DNA from: Micavibrio_A sp964539025
GTDB lineage: Bacteria; Pseudomonadota; Alphaproteobacteria; Micavibrionales; Micavibrionaceae
Direction of reading: 5' to 3'
DNA: 64,000 bases
Assembly (NCBI GenBank): GCA_964539025.1
Contig: CAZIFA010000006.1
Coordinates: forward strand, 62,001 to 126,000
Of the stretch, positions 16,145 to 24,642 are shown piece after piece; the first letter of the stretch is position 1, and each line of letters begins with the position of its first letter. The notes beneath the pieces were generated by a model. The model saw nothing but the letters and a program-made list of their open reading frames with translations, ran no database searches and was not told the origin of the DNA. The translations under genes and the position numbers were made by a program.

Positions 16145-16969
16145 TTATTTTATGGCTTTGATCAGCATGTCGGCTTTGTTGAGCGTATAAAAATGCAAAT
16201 GCGTGGCATTTTGACGGGTGAGATCGTCTATCTGCCAGCGTAAAATATCCAAAGCAATGCTTGGGTGAGCGGCTTCATCCGCATTTTCGAATTTTTCGCG
16301 GATGGATGTTGGAATAATAGCCCCGCAACGTCCGGCAAAATTCAGCATGCTCTGATAGTTGCCGATAGGAAGAAGGCCCGGAACGATCGACGTTTTAATG
16401 CCGATTTTGAGGGCGTTTTTCAAAAATTCGGCGTAATTGTCATGATTGAAGAAAAATTGCGTGATGGCGCGGTCCGCCCCGGCATCGCATTTTTTCTTGA
16501 GCGCGAACAGATCGGCGGTCATATCCGGCGCATCGGGATGTTTTTCCGGATAGGCGCCGACGGAAACTTCGAACGGCCTGTGCGCCTTGATGCCTTGGAT
16601 AAAATCCGATGTGTATTGGTAGTAATCAAGATCGGCATCGAGCGGCCATTGCAAATCTTTGGGCATATCGCCGCGCAGCGCCACGATATGCCGCACATTC
16701 ATATTCCAAAGCGTATCGAGATAGGCTTTTAGTTCGGTTTTCGTGATCGAGATAAAGGTTAAGTGACAGGCTAACGGAACATCAGTCACGCTTTGGATGG
16801 CCCGTAGTGTTTTGAGCGTACCTTCCCGCGTCGAACCGCCCGCCCCGAACGTCACCGTCATGAATTTGGGGTTCAGGGCGGCAAGTTTCTTTGCCGTTTC
16901 CATCAGGGATTTTTCGCCCTCTGGCGTTTTGGGTGGAAAGAATTCGAAACTGATCGTTGGTCTGGTCAT
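16145..16969 (-). CDS. metF: 5,10-methylenetetrahydrofolate reductase
   Basis: MetF reduces methylene-THF to methyl-THF with FAD, feeding MetE. The 275-residue length suits the bacterial TIM-barrel enzyme. ISFEFFPPKT has the catalytic glutamate at the start. FMTVTFGAGGSTREGTL, ACHLTFISIT, ALRGDMPKD and ITQFFFNHDNY are family blocks. ATG 16969 is used; upstream GTG or TTG codons (to 16987) are possible because no clear ribosome site is visible. It sits upstream of the riboswitch, so it is not controlled by it unless by another element. It is divergent from guaA. Confidence 0.95.
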   Translation of the reverse strand: MTRPTISFEFFPPKTPEGEKSLMETAKKLAALNPKFMTVTFGAGGSTREGTLKTLRAIQSVTDVPLACHLTFISITKTELKAYLDTLWNMNVRHIVALRGDMPKDLQWPLDADLDYYQYTSDFIQGIKAHRPFEVSVGAYPEKHPDAPDMTADLFALKKKCDAGADRAITQFFFNHDNYAEFLKNALKIGIKTSIVPGLLPIGNYQSMLNFAGRCGAIIPTSIREKFENADEAAHPSIALDILRWQIDDLTRQNATHLHFYTLNKADMLIKAIK

Positions 16970-17026
16970 ATCATTCACGTTAGACAAGAAATCATAGGAA
17001 AGTCGAGTTTTTTCTTAAAAGTAACT

Positions 17027-18664
17027 ATGTCCAAAGCTTGCCTTTTGGGAACTTTTCCGCTACAAATGGCCATGACAAGCACAGCCCCCAAAACATCTGC
17101 ATCCTCTTCCCCAAATCATGACCGTATCCTGATCCTCGACTTCGGATCGCAGGTGACTCAGCTCATCGCAAGGCGTCTTCGCGAAAGCGGCGTCTATTGC
17201 GAAATCTGGCCGTTCAACGGCGCAGACGAAGCCAAGGTCAAAAGCTATGCGCCCAAAGGCATTATTTTATCGGGCAGCCCGTGCAGCGTGAACGACAAAG
17301 ACAGCCCGCGCACGCCGCAGCACATATATGAGATGGGCCTGCCGGTCTTTGGCATCTGCTACGGCCAGCAGACAATGGTGCATCAATTGGGCGGGATCGT
17401 CGAAAGCGGGCATGACCGTGAATTCGGACGCGCCTATATCGATGTGGTCGAGGAAAGCGCCATTTCAGCCGATGTTTGGAAAAAGGGCGCGCATGAGCAA
17501 GTGTGGATGAGCCACGGCGACCGTGTGACGAAACTCCCGGCAGGCTTTAAAGCTATCGCAAAGTCAGAAGGTGCGCCGTTTGCCATCATCGCGAACGAGG
17601 AACGCCGTTTCTGGGCGACGCAATTCCATCCCGAAGTTGTGCACACGCCGCACGGTAAGGATTTGCTCAAAAATTTCACGCATAATATCTGCGGCTGCAA
17701 GGGCGATTGGACCATGGCGGCGTTCAAGGAAGAGTCCATCGCCAAAATCCGGGCGCAGGTGGGCAAAGGTAAAGTGATTTGCGGCCTATCGGGCGGCGTC
17801 GATTCTAGTGTGACCGCGATTTTGCTGCATGAGGCGATTGGCGATCAGTTGACATGCATCTATGTCGATACCGGATTGATGCGGGCGAACGAGAGCGAGC
17901 AGGTCGTGAAGATGTTCCGCGATAGCTATAACATCCCGCTGATCCATGAAGACGCATCGAAACTCTTTTTGGGAGCGCTGGAAGGGGTGTCTGACCCCGA
18001 AACCAAGAGGAAGACCATCGGCAAATTGTTTATCGACGTGTTCGATAAATGCAGCAAAGAAGTGGGCGGAGCGGAGTTTCTTGCGCAAGGCACGCTCTAT
18101 CCCGATGTGATCGAATCGGTTTCGGTCACCGGCGGTCCGTCGCAGACGATTAAATCCCACCATAATGTCGGTGGCTTGCCCGATTATATGAAGCTCAAAC
18201 TCGTCGAGCCGATGCGGGAGTTGTTCAAGGACGAGGTGCGGGCGCTGGGCCGAGAGCTTGGCATGCCCGAAGAATTCATCCGCCGTCACCCGTTCCCGGG
18301 GCCGGGTCTTGCCATTCGAATCCCCGGTGAGATTACGAAAGAGAAGCTGGAGATATTGCGCAAGGCGGACACGATTTACCTCGAAGAAATCCGTAACGCC
18401 GGATTATATGACGCGATCTGGCAGGCCTTTGCCGTGCTGCTGCCCGTCAAAACCGTCGGCGTGATGGGGGATGAGCGGACGTACGACCATGTCTGCGCCA
18501 TTCGCGCCGTTACCTCAACCGATGGGATGACAGCGGATTATTACCATTTCGATCATGAATTTTTGGGACGGGTGGCGACGCGCATCATCAACGAAGTCCG
18601 CGGCATCAACCGCGTCGTGTATGACATCACGTCCAAACCGCCGGGAACGATTGAGTGGGAGTGA
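17027..18664 (+). CDS. guaA: GMP synthase (glutamine-hydrolysing)
   Basis: GuaA converts XMP to GMP with ATP and glutamine. RILILDFGSQVTQLIARR opens the glutamine amidotransferase domain, whose nucleophile is in GICYGQQ, with FHPEVVHTPHG as the His-Glu pair. The ATP-pyrophosphatase P-loop is in CGLSGGVDSSV at about residue 255, and the C-terminal dimer domain ends KPPGTIEWE. The first 13-30 residues are not conserved, and starts at 17066 or 17072 are equally possible, since none has a clear ribosome site. A membrane-protein gene begins one base after the stop. Confidence 0.96.
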   Translation: MSKACLLGTFPLQMAMTSTAPKTSASSSPNHDRILILDFGSQVTQLIARRLRESGVYCEIWPFNGADEAKVKSYAPKGIILSGSPCSVNDKDSPRTPQHIYEMGLPVFGICYGQQTMVHQLGGIVESGHDREFGRAYIDVVEESAISADVWKKGAHEQVWMSHGDRVTKLPAGFKAIAKSEGAPFAIIANEERRFWATQFHPEVVHTPHGKDLLKNFTHNICGCKGDWTMAAFKEESIAKIRAQVGKGKVICGLSGGVDSSVTAILLHEAIGDQLTCIYVDTGLMRANESEQVVKMFRDSYNIPLIHEDASKLFLGALEGVSDPETKRKTIGKLFIDVFDKCSKEVGGAEFLAQGTLYPDVIESVSVTGGPSQTIKSHHNVGGLPDYMKLKLVEPMRELFKDEVRALGRELGMPEEFIRRHPFPGPGLAIRIPGEITKEKLEILRKADTIYLEEIRNAGLYDAIWQAFAVLLPVKTVGVMGDERTYDHVCAIRAVTSTDGMTADYYHFDHEFLGRVATRIINEVRGINRVVYDITSKPPGTIEWE

Positions 18665-18665
18665 G

Positions 18666-19172
18666 ATGAAACTGGGGTTTTGGAAAATTTGGAGGGAGTT
18701 ATTTGATGCTGCTTGCAAAGCATTACTTATTGTCGCTCTCTTCTCATCTTTAAAATTTGGCATATTTTTTTCTACCAGCCATCTTGGTAAGGGAATTGCA
18801 GATGCCTTCGTAGGCTCTCTACTTATGCACGGCATAGGCTTCATATTATTTTTGCCTGTAATTTTTCTTTTATCTTTACTAGTTGGTGCTCCAATTAGTT
18901 ACGCGCTTTTAAATAAGCGTGAGAATAATATTTATGAATTAGCTTTCACTGGCATGATCGTCTCTTTTCTATTTTTATATATACCGTTTCTTTTTACAAA
19001 AAATGGGTTTGATTTTTACTCTTTTCTATCCGGGGGCATTGACTATGCTTTAGGCGGGGCCTTAACGGGAGTGTTTTTTTATAAAAATATTGCATCTAAT
19101 ACGAAGGCAGAAAGTTTAGAAATGGTGATTCCTCCACGTACTCGTACCTTTCATGATGAATTAGGTGGGTAA
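18666..19172 (+). CDS. Multi-pass membrane protein of unknown function
   Basis: This 168-residue protein has about four membrane segments: residues about 18-36, 48-76 (GFILFLPVIFLLSLLVGAPI), 93-111 (GMIVSFLFLYIPFLF) and 121-138. A polar C-terminus follows. Its ATG comes one base after the guaA stop, so translation is probably coupled. It is clearly more AT-rich than guaA, which suggests later acquisition. No family is recognised. Confidence 0.65.
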   Translation: MKLGFWKIWRELFDAACKALLIVALFSSLKFGIFFSTSHLGKGIADAFVGSLLMHGIGFILFLPVIFLLSLLVGAPISYALLNKRENNIYELAFTGMIVSFLFLYIPFLFTKNGFDFYSFLSGGIDYALGGALTGVFFYKNIASNTKAESLEMVIPPRTRTFHDELGG

Positions 19173-19223
19173 TTCTATCCCCCCTTTAAAAACCTCCCTC
19201 TAACCCATAGCCGGGAATAAGCA

Positions 19224-19397
19224 ATGACCCTAGAAATGAAACAGGCTTGTGAAAAATGTACGAAGGTTCTTTCGAACGCGGGTCCTGCCTTTATATGTTC
19301 CTTCGAGTGCACATTTTGCGAATCCTGCACCGATGCGATGAATTCCATCTGTCCAAACTGCCAAGGCGGACTCGTCGCACGGCCCGTGCGTCGATAG
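19224..19397 (+). CDS. DUF1272 small zinc-binding protein
   Basis: This is a short gene of 57 residues beginning MTLEMKQACEKC. Cysteine pairs CEKC, CTFC, CESC and CPNC make two probable zinc sites. The pattern L-x-M-K-x-x-C-E-x-C near the start, C-x-F-E-C-T-F-C in the middle and C-P-N-C-x-G-x-L-V-x-R-P at the end is that of DUF1272. The biochemical function of the family is not known. It stands alone between the guaA-membrane protein pair and the basic protein at 19715. Confidence 0.85.
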   Translation: MTLEMKQACEKCTKVLSNAGPAFICSFECTFCESCTDAMNSICPNCQGGLVARPVRR

Positions 19398-19714
19398 ATT
19401 TTTGCCTTCACAAATCTTTAACACATCGCGTGGGCACCGCAGAAATGTGCGGGGTACACGCGGTGTCACTCTCATCTTATATGCGCCAGCGTGAATCGCT
19501 TGGCAGCGCAAATCTATCGGAGCGTCGGATACGAGTCCGACCATCGAGGGCGGTGTGTCATTTGAGTCACAGTTGTGGATTTTATGAGGGGGTATGCATA
19601 AATCATTTTTTTTATATCGAAAATGGAGTACACTGATTCGCGTGTAACTACTTCTTAACCTTTTCTTGAAATCATCAAGAGAATATTTTCCAAAACCGAA
19701 GGAGATGGAGAACT

Positions 19715-19888
19715 ATGGCTACGAAAAAAAGAAAAAAACCTGCCAAGAAAATGGCAACGTCTGTTGTGAAAAAAACAGCAAAGAAAAAAGCAGCAAAACG
19801 CAAGCCTGCTAAGAAAAAAACGGCCAAAAAAGCCGTTAAAAAAGTTGTGAAAAAAGCAGCTAAGAAAAAAGCCAAAAAGAAAAAATAA
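19715..19888 (+). CDS. Lys/Ala-rich histone-H1-like basic protein
   Basis: This is a 57-residue protein made almost only of Lys, Ala, Arg, Pro, Thr and Val. It begins MATKKRKKPAKK and has repeated KKTAKKKA and KKAVKKV units. It resembles the tails of bacterial H1-like proteins (AlgP, Hc1/Hc2, HU tails) that condense DNA or bind RNA. AAGGAG and GGAG stand before the ATG, and a terminator follows at once, so it looks like a real monocistronic gene. Its target is an inference. Confidence 0.75.
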   Translation: MATKKRKKPAKKMATSVVKKTAKKKAAKRKPAKKKTAKKAVKKVVKKAAKKKAKKKK

Positions 19889-19891
19889 GTA

Positions 19892-19916
19892 AGCTTGCTC
19901 TTTAGCGAGCTTTTTG
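19892..19916 (+). terminator. Rho-independent terminator of the basic protein gene
   Basis: AGCTTGCT and AGCGAGCT pair (one G-T wobble), followed by TTTTT, starting 3 bases after the stop. Confidence 0.7.
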
Positions 19917-19925
19917 CTTATTCAG

Positions 19926-19957
19926 CGCCCGCCCGGTTTTTCCGTGCGGGCGTTTTC
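19926..19957 (+). terminator. Second terminator-like hairpin
   Basis: CGCCCGC and GCGGGCG enclose a 13-base loop and are followed by TTTTC. It may be a back-up terminator. Confidence 0.6.
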
Positions 19958-20104
19958 TTTGGGTTTTCGCTTCCCATCGGCCCAAGAACGTCATATTATG
20001 ACCATAGTTGGCGATCAAAACCTTAAAGACGTTTCGTCGGGTTCCGCCAGCGCGCTCAAAGGGTCTGCACCGGACCGCTCATCGAATATTAAGGACGGAT
20101 TGCT

Positions 20105-21808
20105 ATGGTCATCGGCATGGATCACTGGAACAAGCTGCGCAGCTGGGCTGCAAAACTGCCTATCATCGGCGCGCATCTTGCGGGGGTGAAGACGCAAGCC
20201 GATGAGATATTGCGCCTGCCGCCACCGCGCCAGCCGGATGACGTTTCCAACACCAAACAATATGAAGAACATTCCTCAAAGTCTTACATGGACCTGAAGA
20301 TGGAATTTCGCGATATCGGACGCATGAACGCGATCGTCGAGACGCTGGGCCGCGATTTCCTGACCGCCATGCCTGAAGGCGCGTATAAAAGCCGTCTGGG
20401 CCAGATCGCGTTCTTATATCGCCGCATGCATGAAGAACTCGCCAATCCGAAAATCTCGACCATGATCGATGATGCACATGTGCATCAGCAAAAATCGTCG
20501 GGATCGTGGGACCCTTGGGATAAGGCGAATTTGCGCGAGATGGAGAATATGTACCGTCATGTGGCGCAGGTGCCTGCCGACCTGATGGAAAAGAAGGCGC
20601 GGCTGGCCTATGAGGGTCGCAGGAAACACCGCGACGTTTTGAAATGCGATGATTGGGATGATGCGCGCCCATTCCTGGAGGATATGGTCGATCTGCAGCG
20701 CCGCATCGCCGATTGCAAAATCCTTAAAGACAACGATCACGCGACCGATGCGCCGTATCAGGCGTTGATGCGTGAATATATGCCCGGCGCGCGTCTGAAC
20801 GATGTGGATGCGTTGTTCGGGCGCATGGAAGACAAGCTCAAAGAACTTTTGCCATGGATATTGGAAGAGCAGGGTAAGCGGGCGGAACCCGTTCCGCTGA
20901 CCGGGCCTTTCCCCGCAGCGCAGCAAATGTGGCTGAACAAATCCTTGCTCAAAGTCATGGGGTTCGATTTCAACCGTGGCGGTCTGTATGAGACAGGCCA
21001 TAACCCGGTCGAGGGTGGCACGCCCGACGACACCCGCCTTGTGATCAAGACATCGGATGCGACGAACTTCCTCGATTCGATGAAGAGTGCGTTGCATGAA
21101 GGCGGGCACGGGATTTACATTCAGGGTCTGCCGCGCGATACGTGGCGTTACCAGCCCGTGGGACAGGATCTGGGCGCGGCGATGCAAGAAGCGCAGGCGC
21201 TGCTGATCGAGATGATCTTGGGCCGCACGAAGGAATTTTATCGCTATCTTGCACCCCGTGTCGAAGGCCTGTTCCAGAAATTTGGCGACCCGGCCATGAC
21301 GGCGGAAAATCTCTACCGCCTGAAAACCCGCGTCAAACCCGGCACGGACCGCAAGAGCGCCGACGAAGTTACATACTTCTTCCATGTGCTTCTTCGTATG
21401 AGACTGGAACGCGATATGATCGGCGGACGCTTGAAGGTGAAAGACCTGCCCGAAGCATGGAATGCTGGTATGAAAGAATTGCTCGGCGTCGAGCCGCAAT
21501 CCTACGCGCAGGGGTGTTTGCAGGATGTGCACTGGTTTGTCGGCAAGTTCGGCTATTTCCCGTCTTACACGCTCGGCCATATGGCGGCGGCGCAAATTTT
21601 CGACAAGATGAAACGCGATATCCAGAACATCCCTGAACTTATGTCGCAGGGTGATTTTATGCCCGTGCAGGCATGGTTGGCCGATAAGGTTTATAGTCAG
21701 GGGCGCTTGAAGCGCACGGATGACCTGTTGATGGATGTGACGGGTTCGCGCCTGACGCCGGGGCCGCTGATCGCCCATCTGCAGGACCGCTATCTGGAAG
21801 TGGCGTAA
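20105..21808 (+). CDS. M32 family carboxypeptidase (Taq type)
   Basis: This zinc metallocarboxypeptidase removes C-terminal residues from peptides. The zinc site HEGGH lies in SALHEGGHGIYIQGLP (about residue 320). The family blocks DTRLVIKTS, QEAQALLIEMILGR, ADEVTYFFHVLLRMRLE and FGYFPSYTLGHMAAAQIF are present. The 567 residues exceed the usual 500 because of a longer N-terminal helical cap and a middle insertion (DPWDKANLREMEN...). There is no signal peptide, so it is cytoplasmic. AAGGA lies about 9 bases before the ATG. Confidence 0.92.
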   Translation: MVIGMDHWNKLRSWAAKLPIIGAHLAGVKTQADEILRLPPPRQPDDVSNTKQYEEHSSKSYMDLKMEFRDIGRMNAIVETLGRDFLTAMPEGAYKSRLGQIAFLYRRMHEELANPKISTMIDDAHVHQQKSSGSWDPWDKANLREMENMYRHVAQVPADLMEKKARLAYEGRRKHRDVLKCDDWDDARPFLEDMVDLQRRIADCKILKDNDHATDAPYQALMREYMPGARLNDVDALFGRMEDKLKELLPWILEEQGKRAEPVPLTGPFPAAQQMWLNKSLLKVMGFDFNRGGLYETGHNPVEGGTPDDTRLVIKTSDATNFLDSMKSALHEGGHGIYIQGLPRDTWRYQPVGQDLGAAMQEAQALLIEMILGRTKEFYRYLAPRVEGLFQKFGDPAMTAENLYRLKTRVKPGTDRKSADEVTYFFHVLLRMRLERDMIGGRLKVKDLPEAWNAGMKELLGVEPQSYAQGCLQDVHWFVGKFGYFPSYTLGHMAAAQIFDKMKRDIQNIPELMSQGDFMPVQAWLADKVYSQGRLKRTDDLLMDVTGSRLTPGPLIAHLQDRYLEVA

Positions 21809-21849
21809 GGGGTTGGAATCGCAAGCCAACTGTGCTTAAACATAATCAC

Positions 21850-23244
21850 ATGATTTCATTCATTTCCACCCGCGGCGATAGCGCCAAAAAGACTTTCACC
21901 GATGTGCTGTTGTCCGGCATGGCCCCCGATGGTGGCCTCTATGTGCCCACGCAATGGCCGCAGATTGATGTGAACGCGTTATCGGGCCTTTCCTACACCG
22001 ACATAGTCTATCAGGTCATCAAACCCTTCGTCGGCGATGATATCCCGGCGGACGATTTGCATGAGATGGTCGTCGAAACCTATGAAAAGAATTTCTCCCA
22101 CCCGGCGGTTGCACCTTTGGTTCGACTCGACCCTTCGACATGGGTGATGGAATTGTTCCACGGCCCGACACTGGCGTTCAAGGATTACCCGTTGCAGCTT
22201 CTGGGCCGTCTGTTTGATTACGTGCTGGAAAAAAGGGGTGAGCGCGTCACCATCGTCGGCGCGACGTCGGGCGATACGGGTTCTGCAGCCATCGAAGCAA
22301 CGAAAGATTGCAAAAATATAGATATATTCATCCTGCACCCTGAAGGCCGCACCTCTGAAGTGCAGCGCCGCCAGATGACGAGCGTGGATTCCCCCAACGT
22401 GCACAATATCGCGTTGCAGGGCACATTCGATGATTGCCAGAACGCGCTCAAGGCGATGTTCGCGGATCACAAATTCCGCAATGAGATGAATTTGTCGGCG
22501 GTCAATTCCATCAACTGGGCACGCATCATGATTCAGGTCGCGTATTATTTTGCTGCGGGCGTGGCGCTGGATGCGGGCAGTCGTAAAATTTCCTTTGCCG
22601 TTCCCACGGGCAATTTCGGCAATGTCTATGCGGCCTATTGCGCGAAGCAAATGGGGCTGCCGATTGAACGGCTTATCATCGGTTCCAACCGCAACGATAT
22701 CCTGACACGTTTCTTTGAAACGGGCGCGATGACGGCGGCGAAAGTCGAGCCGTCTTTATCGCCCAGCATGGATATTCAGGTTTCAAGCAATTTTGAACGG
22801 TTCCTGTTCGATCTTGTGGGCCGCGACGCCGATGATGTTCGCGCCAAGATGAATTCTTTTAAACAAAGCGGTGCGTTTTCAGTCTCCGAAGAACAGCTTA
22901 AAAAGGCCCGCAATATCTTCAGCGCACACCGCTGTTCGGACGCACAGACATCCGTAACGATGGCCGAATGTTTCAACGAGAGCAACTATATGATCGACCC
23001 ACACACGGCTGTAGGGTTGCATGCGGGTTGGTGCGAAAAAGGCCGGGATTCCGCTATTCCGCTGGTGGCGCTGGCCTGTGCGCACCCGGCCAAATTCCCC
23101 GATGCGGTGGAACAGGCGACCGGAATCCGCCCCCCATTGCCCGCGCATCTGGCAGATTTGTATGGCCGGAAGGAAATATTGACGGTCTTGCCGAACGATT
23201 TGTCCAAATTGCAGGGATTTATTCGCGATAATATTAATAAATAA
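21850..23244 (+). CDS. thrC: Threonine synthase
   Basis: ThrC converts O-phosphohomoserine to threonine with PLP. The start MISFISTRGDSAKKTF, the PLP lysine in GPTLAFKDYPLQLLG (about residue 110), the phosphate-binding turn ATSGDTGSAA and NSINWARIM are typical. Length (464) suits the bacterial class with a C-terminal extension. ATG 21850 was chosen over GTG 21832 on alignment of the N-terminus. It follows the M32 gene by 41 bases and may be co-transcribed. It consumes a product of the same homoserine branch that feeds metB. Confidence 0.95.
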   Translation: MISFISTRGDSAKKTFTDVLLSGMAPDGGLYVPTQWPQIDVNALSGLSYTDIVYQVIKPFVGDDIPADDLHEMVVETYEKNFSHPAVAPLVRLDPSTWVMELFHGPTLAFKDYPLQLLGRLFDYVLEKRGERVTIVGATSGDTGSAAIEATKDCKNIDIFILHPEGRTSEVQRRQMTSVDSPNVHNIALQGTFDDCQNALKAMFADHKFRNEMNLSAVNSINWARIMIQVAYYFAAGVALDAGSRKISFAVPTGNFGNVYAAYCAKQMGLPIERLIIGSNRNDILTRFFETGAMTAAKVEPSLSPSMDIQVSSNFERFLFDLVGRDADDVRAKMNSFKQSGAFSVSEEQLKKARNIFSAHRCSDAQTSVTMAECFNESNYMIDPHTAVGLHAGWCEKGRDSAIPLVALACAHPAKFPDAVEQATGIRPPLPAHLADLYGRKEILTVLPNDLSKLQGFIRDNINK

Positions 23245-23306
23245 CCCAATTTGATTTCTTAAAGCCAACTTTGGTACTATGCACTTCTGATTTAAAAGAG
23301 AAGAGT

Positions 23307-24635
23307 ATGATGTTAGATCATAAATATCGCAAAACCGTTTTGGATAATGGTTTTGAAGTGCATTCCTTACAAATCCCGAATGCTGAAAAAACCTATCTGG
23401 AAGTCCGGATAAAATCCGGGAGCGCCTGTGAAAGGCCGGGACAATATGGGGTTGCACATTATCTCGAACACATGCTCGGCTATGGCTCTGAACAATACGG
23501 GGAGAATGATTTACTGCCATATTTTATCAATAAAGGAGGGTTGTACAATTTTACCACAAATTATTTTTATACCAATTATTATGCTTATGCTCTTCCCGCA
23601 AAAGTCTTTGAATATTTAGAGCGTATTTCAACGGTTTTGACGCGTCCCGCCTTTACCGAACGCCAGGTCGATATGGAGCGAAATCCAATATTAAGCGAGC
23701 GGCGAACCTATGAGGACGAATCTAGATTTAATACTTATATTAGAGGTCAAACTCTTTTGTATCCCGATCACCGTATATCGCAGCCTATTTTAGGAACAAA
23801 GGAAGATATTCAAAAAATATCTTTTGATGATCTTATGCATTATTATGAATCAGTCTACGTTGCACCTAACATGTTTCTTGTTGCCGCAGGCGCCGTAGAT
23901 CACGAACATCTTGTAAGAAATGCAGAACTGCTTTTTTCAACTCTTCCAACAAGAAGTTGCAGTCTGAGTCCTCAAAAAATGGATTTTATAGGCGGTAGCC
24001 ATACATCTTATATGGATACACAGGCTCTTGAAATTGTCGCTGGCTTTGAAGCTCTGCCCCGATGCGATAGCGGAACGGATATTGAAAGTATATTGACTCA
24101 GACACTTTCAAGGCGCTTGCATGAAAATTTAAGGGATGAAAAAAAGCTTGTCTATGATGCACGCGCCAGCCTGCAGCGTCCTCCGGGTCAGTCGTTTTTA
24201 GCAGCGGTAACATCTTTGGATCCGCAACATGTAAGTAGGGCCACAGAAGTGATATTCGATACATTCGAAGACTTTGCTCAAAATTTCGGGAAGAAGGACA
24301 TCGAAAAATTTCAGGCAGGAGAAGAAGAAACTCTGGCTGAATATCGGCATTCGCCTAAAAATAACGGGGAATATTTGGCGGAGCAAATAAGCACTGCAGG
24401 CCGCTATCACCCTTTAAGTCAGGAAATGGATGTGTCTCGTTCGACGTCCATTGAAGGGTTTCGTGAAGCTATTCACGCCATGTTTTCCAGAAAATTTTAT
24501 TTTCTTGCCGTCGGCCCAGAGACTAAAATTCCTGATATTAACCAGCACATTGACCGTTTACGGAGCGATCTGGGTATTGTTTCGATAACACAAAGGCCTT
24601 ATATGGTAGAAGGTAATAAACCCACCCCTATGTAA
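23307..24635 (+). CDS. M16 family zinc peptidase, divergent member
   Basis: The inverted zinc motif is in HYLEHMLG (H-x-x-E-H, about residues 50-54), and ERNPILSERR gives the distal glutamate, so catalysis is possible. The remainder is poorly conserved and AT-rich compared with its neighbour. ATG 23307 follows AGAGAAGAG; an upstream in-frame GTG-type extension to 23271 is unlikely. The 442 residues include both M16 lobes (PF00675-like then PF05193-like). It lies 8 bases before a second M16 gene, so the two may form a heterodimer, as mitochondrial processing peptidase does. Confidence 0.85.
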   Translation: MMLDHKYRKTVLDNGFEVHSLQIPNAEKTYLEVRIKSGSACERPGQYGVAHYLEHMLGYGSEQYGENDLLPYFINKGGLYNFTTNYFYTNYYAYALPAKVFEYLERISTVLTRPAFTERQVDMERNPILSERRTYEDESRFNTYIRGQTLLYPDHRISQPILGTKEDIQKISFDDLMHYYESVYVAPNMFLVAAGAVDHEHLVRNAELLFSTLPTRSCSLSPQKMDFIGGSHTSYMDTQALEIVAGFEALPRCDSGTDIESILTQTLSRRLHENLRDEKKLVYDARASLQRPPGQSFLAAVTSLDPQHVSRATEVIFDTFEDFAQNFGKKDIEKFQAGEEETLAEYRHSPKNNGEYLAEQISTAGRYHPLSQEMDVSRSTSIEGFREAIHAMFSRKFYFLAVGPETKIPDINQHIDRLRSDLGIVSITQRPYMVEGNKPTPM

Positions 24636-24642
24636 GGTTATC

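Noticed and set aside
20414..21829. 471-residue minus-strand frame opposite the M32 carboxypeptidase
   Set aside because: Long but antisense to a gene with an intact HEGGH site and family blocks. The translation is His/Arg/Gln-rich without any domain pattern.
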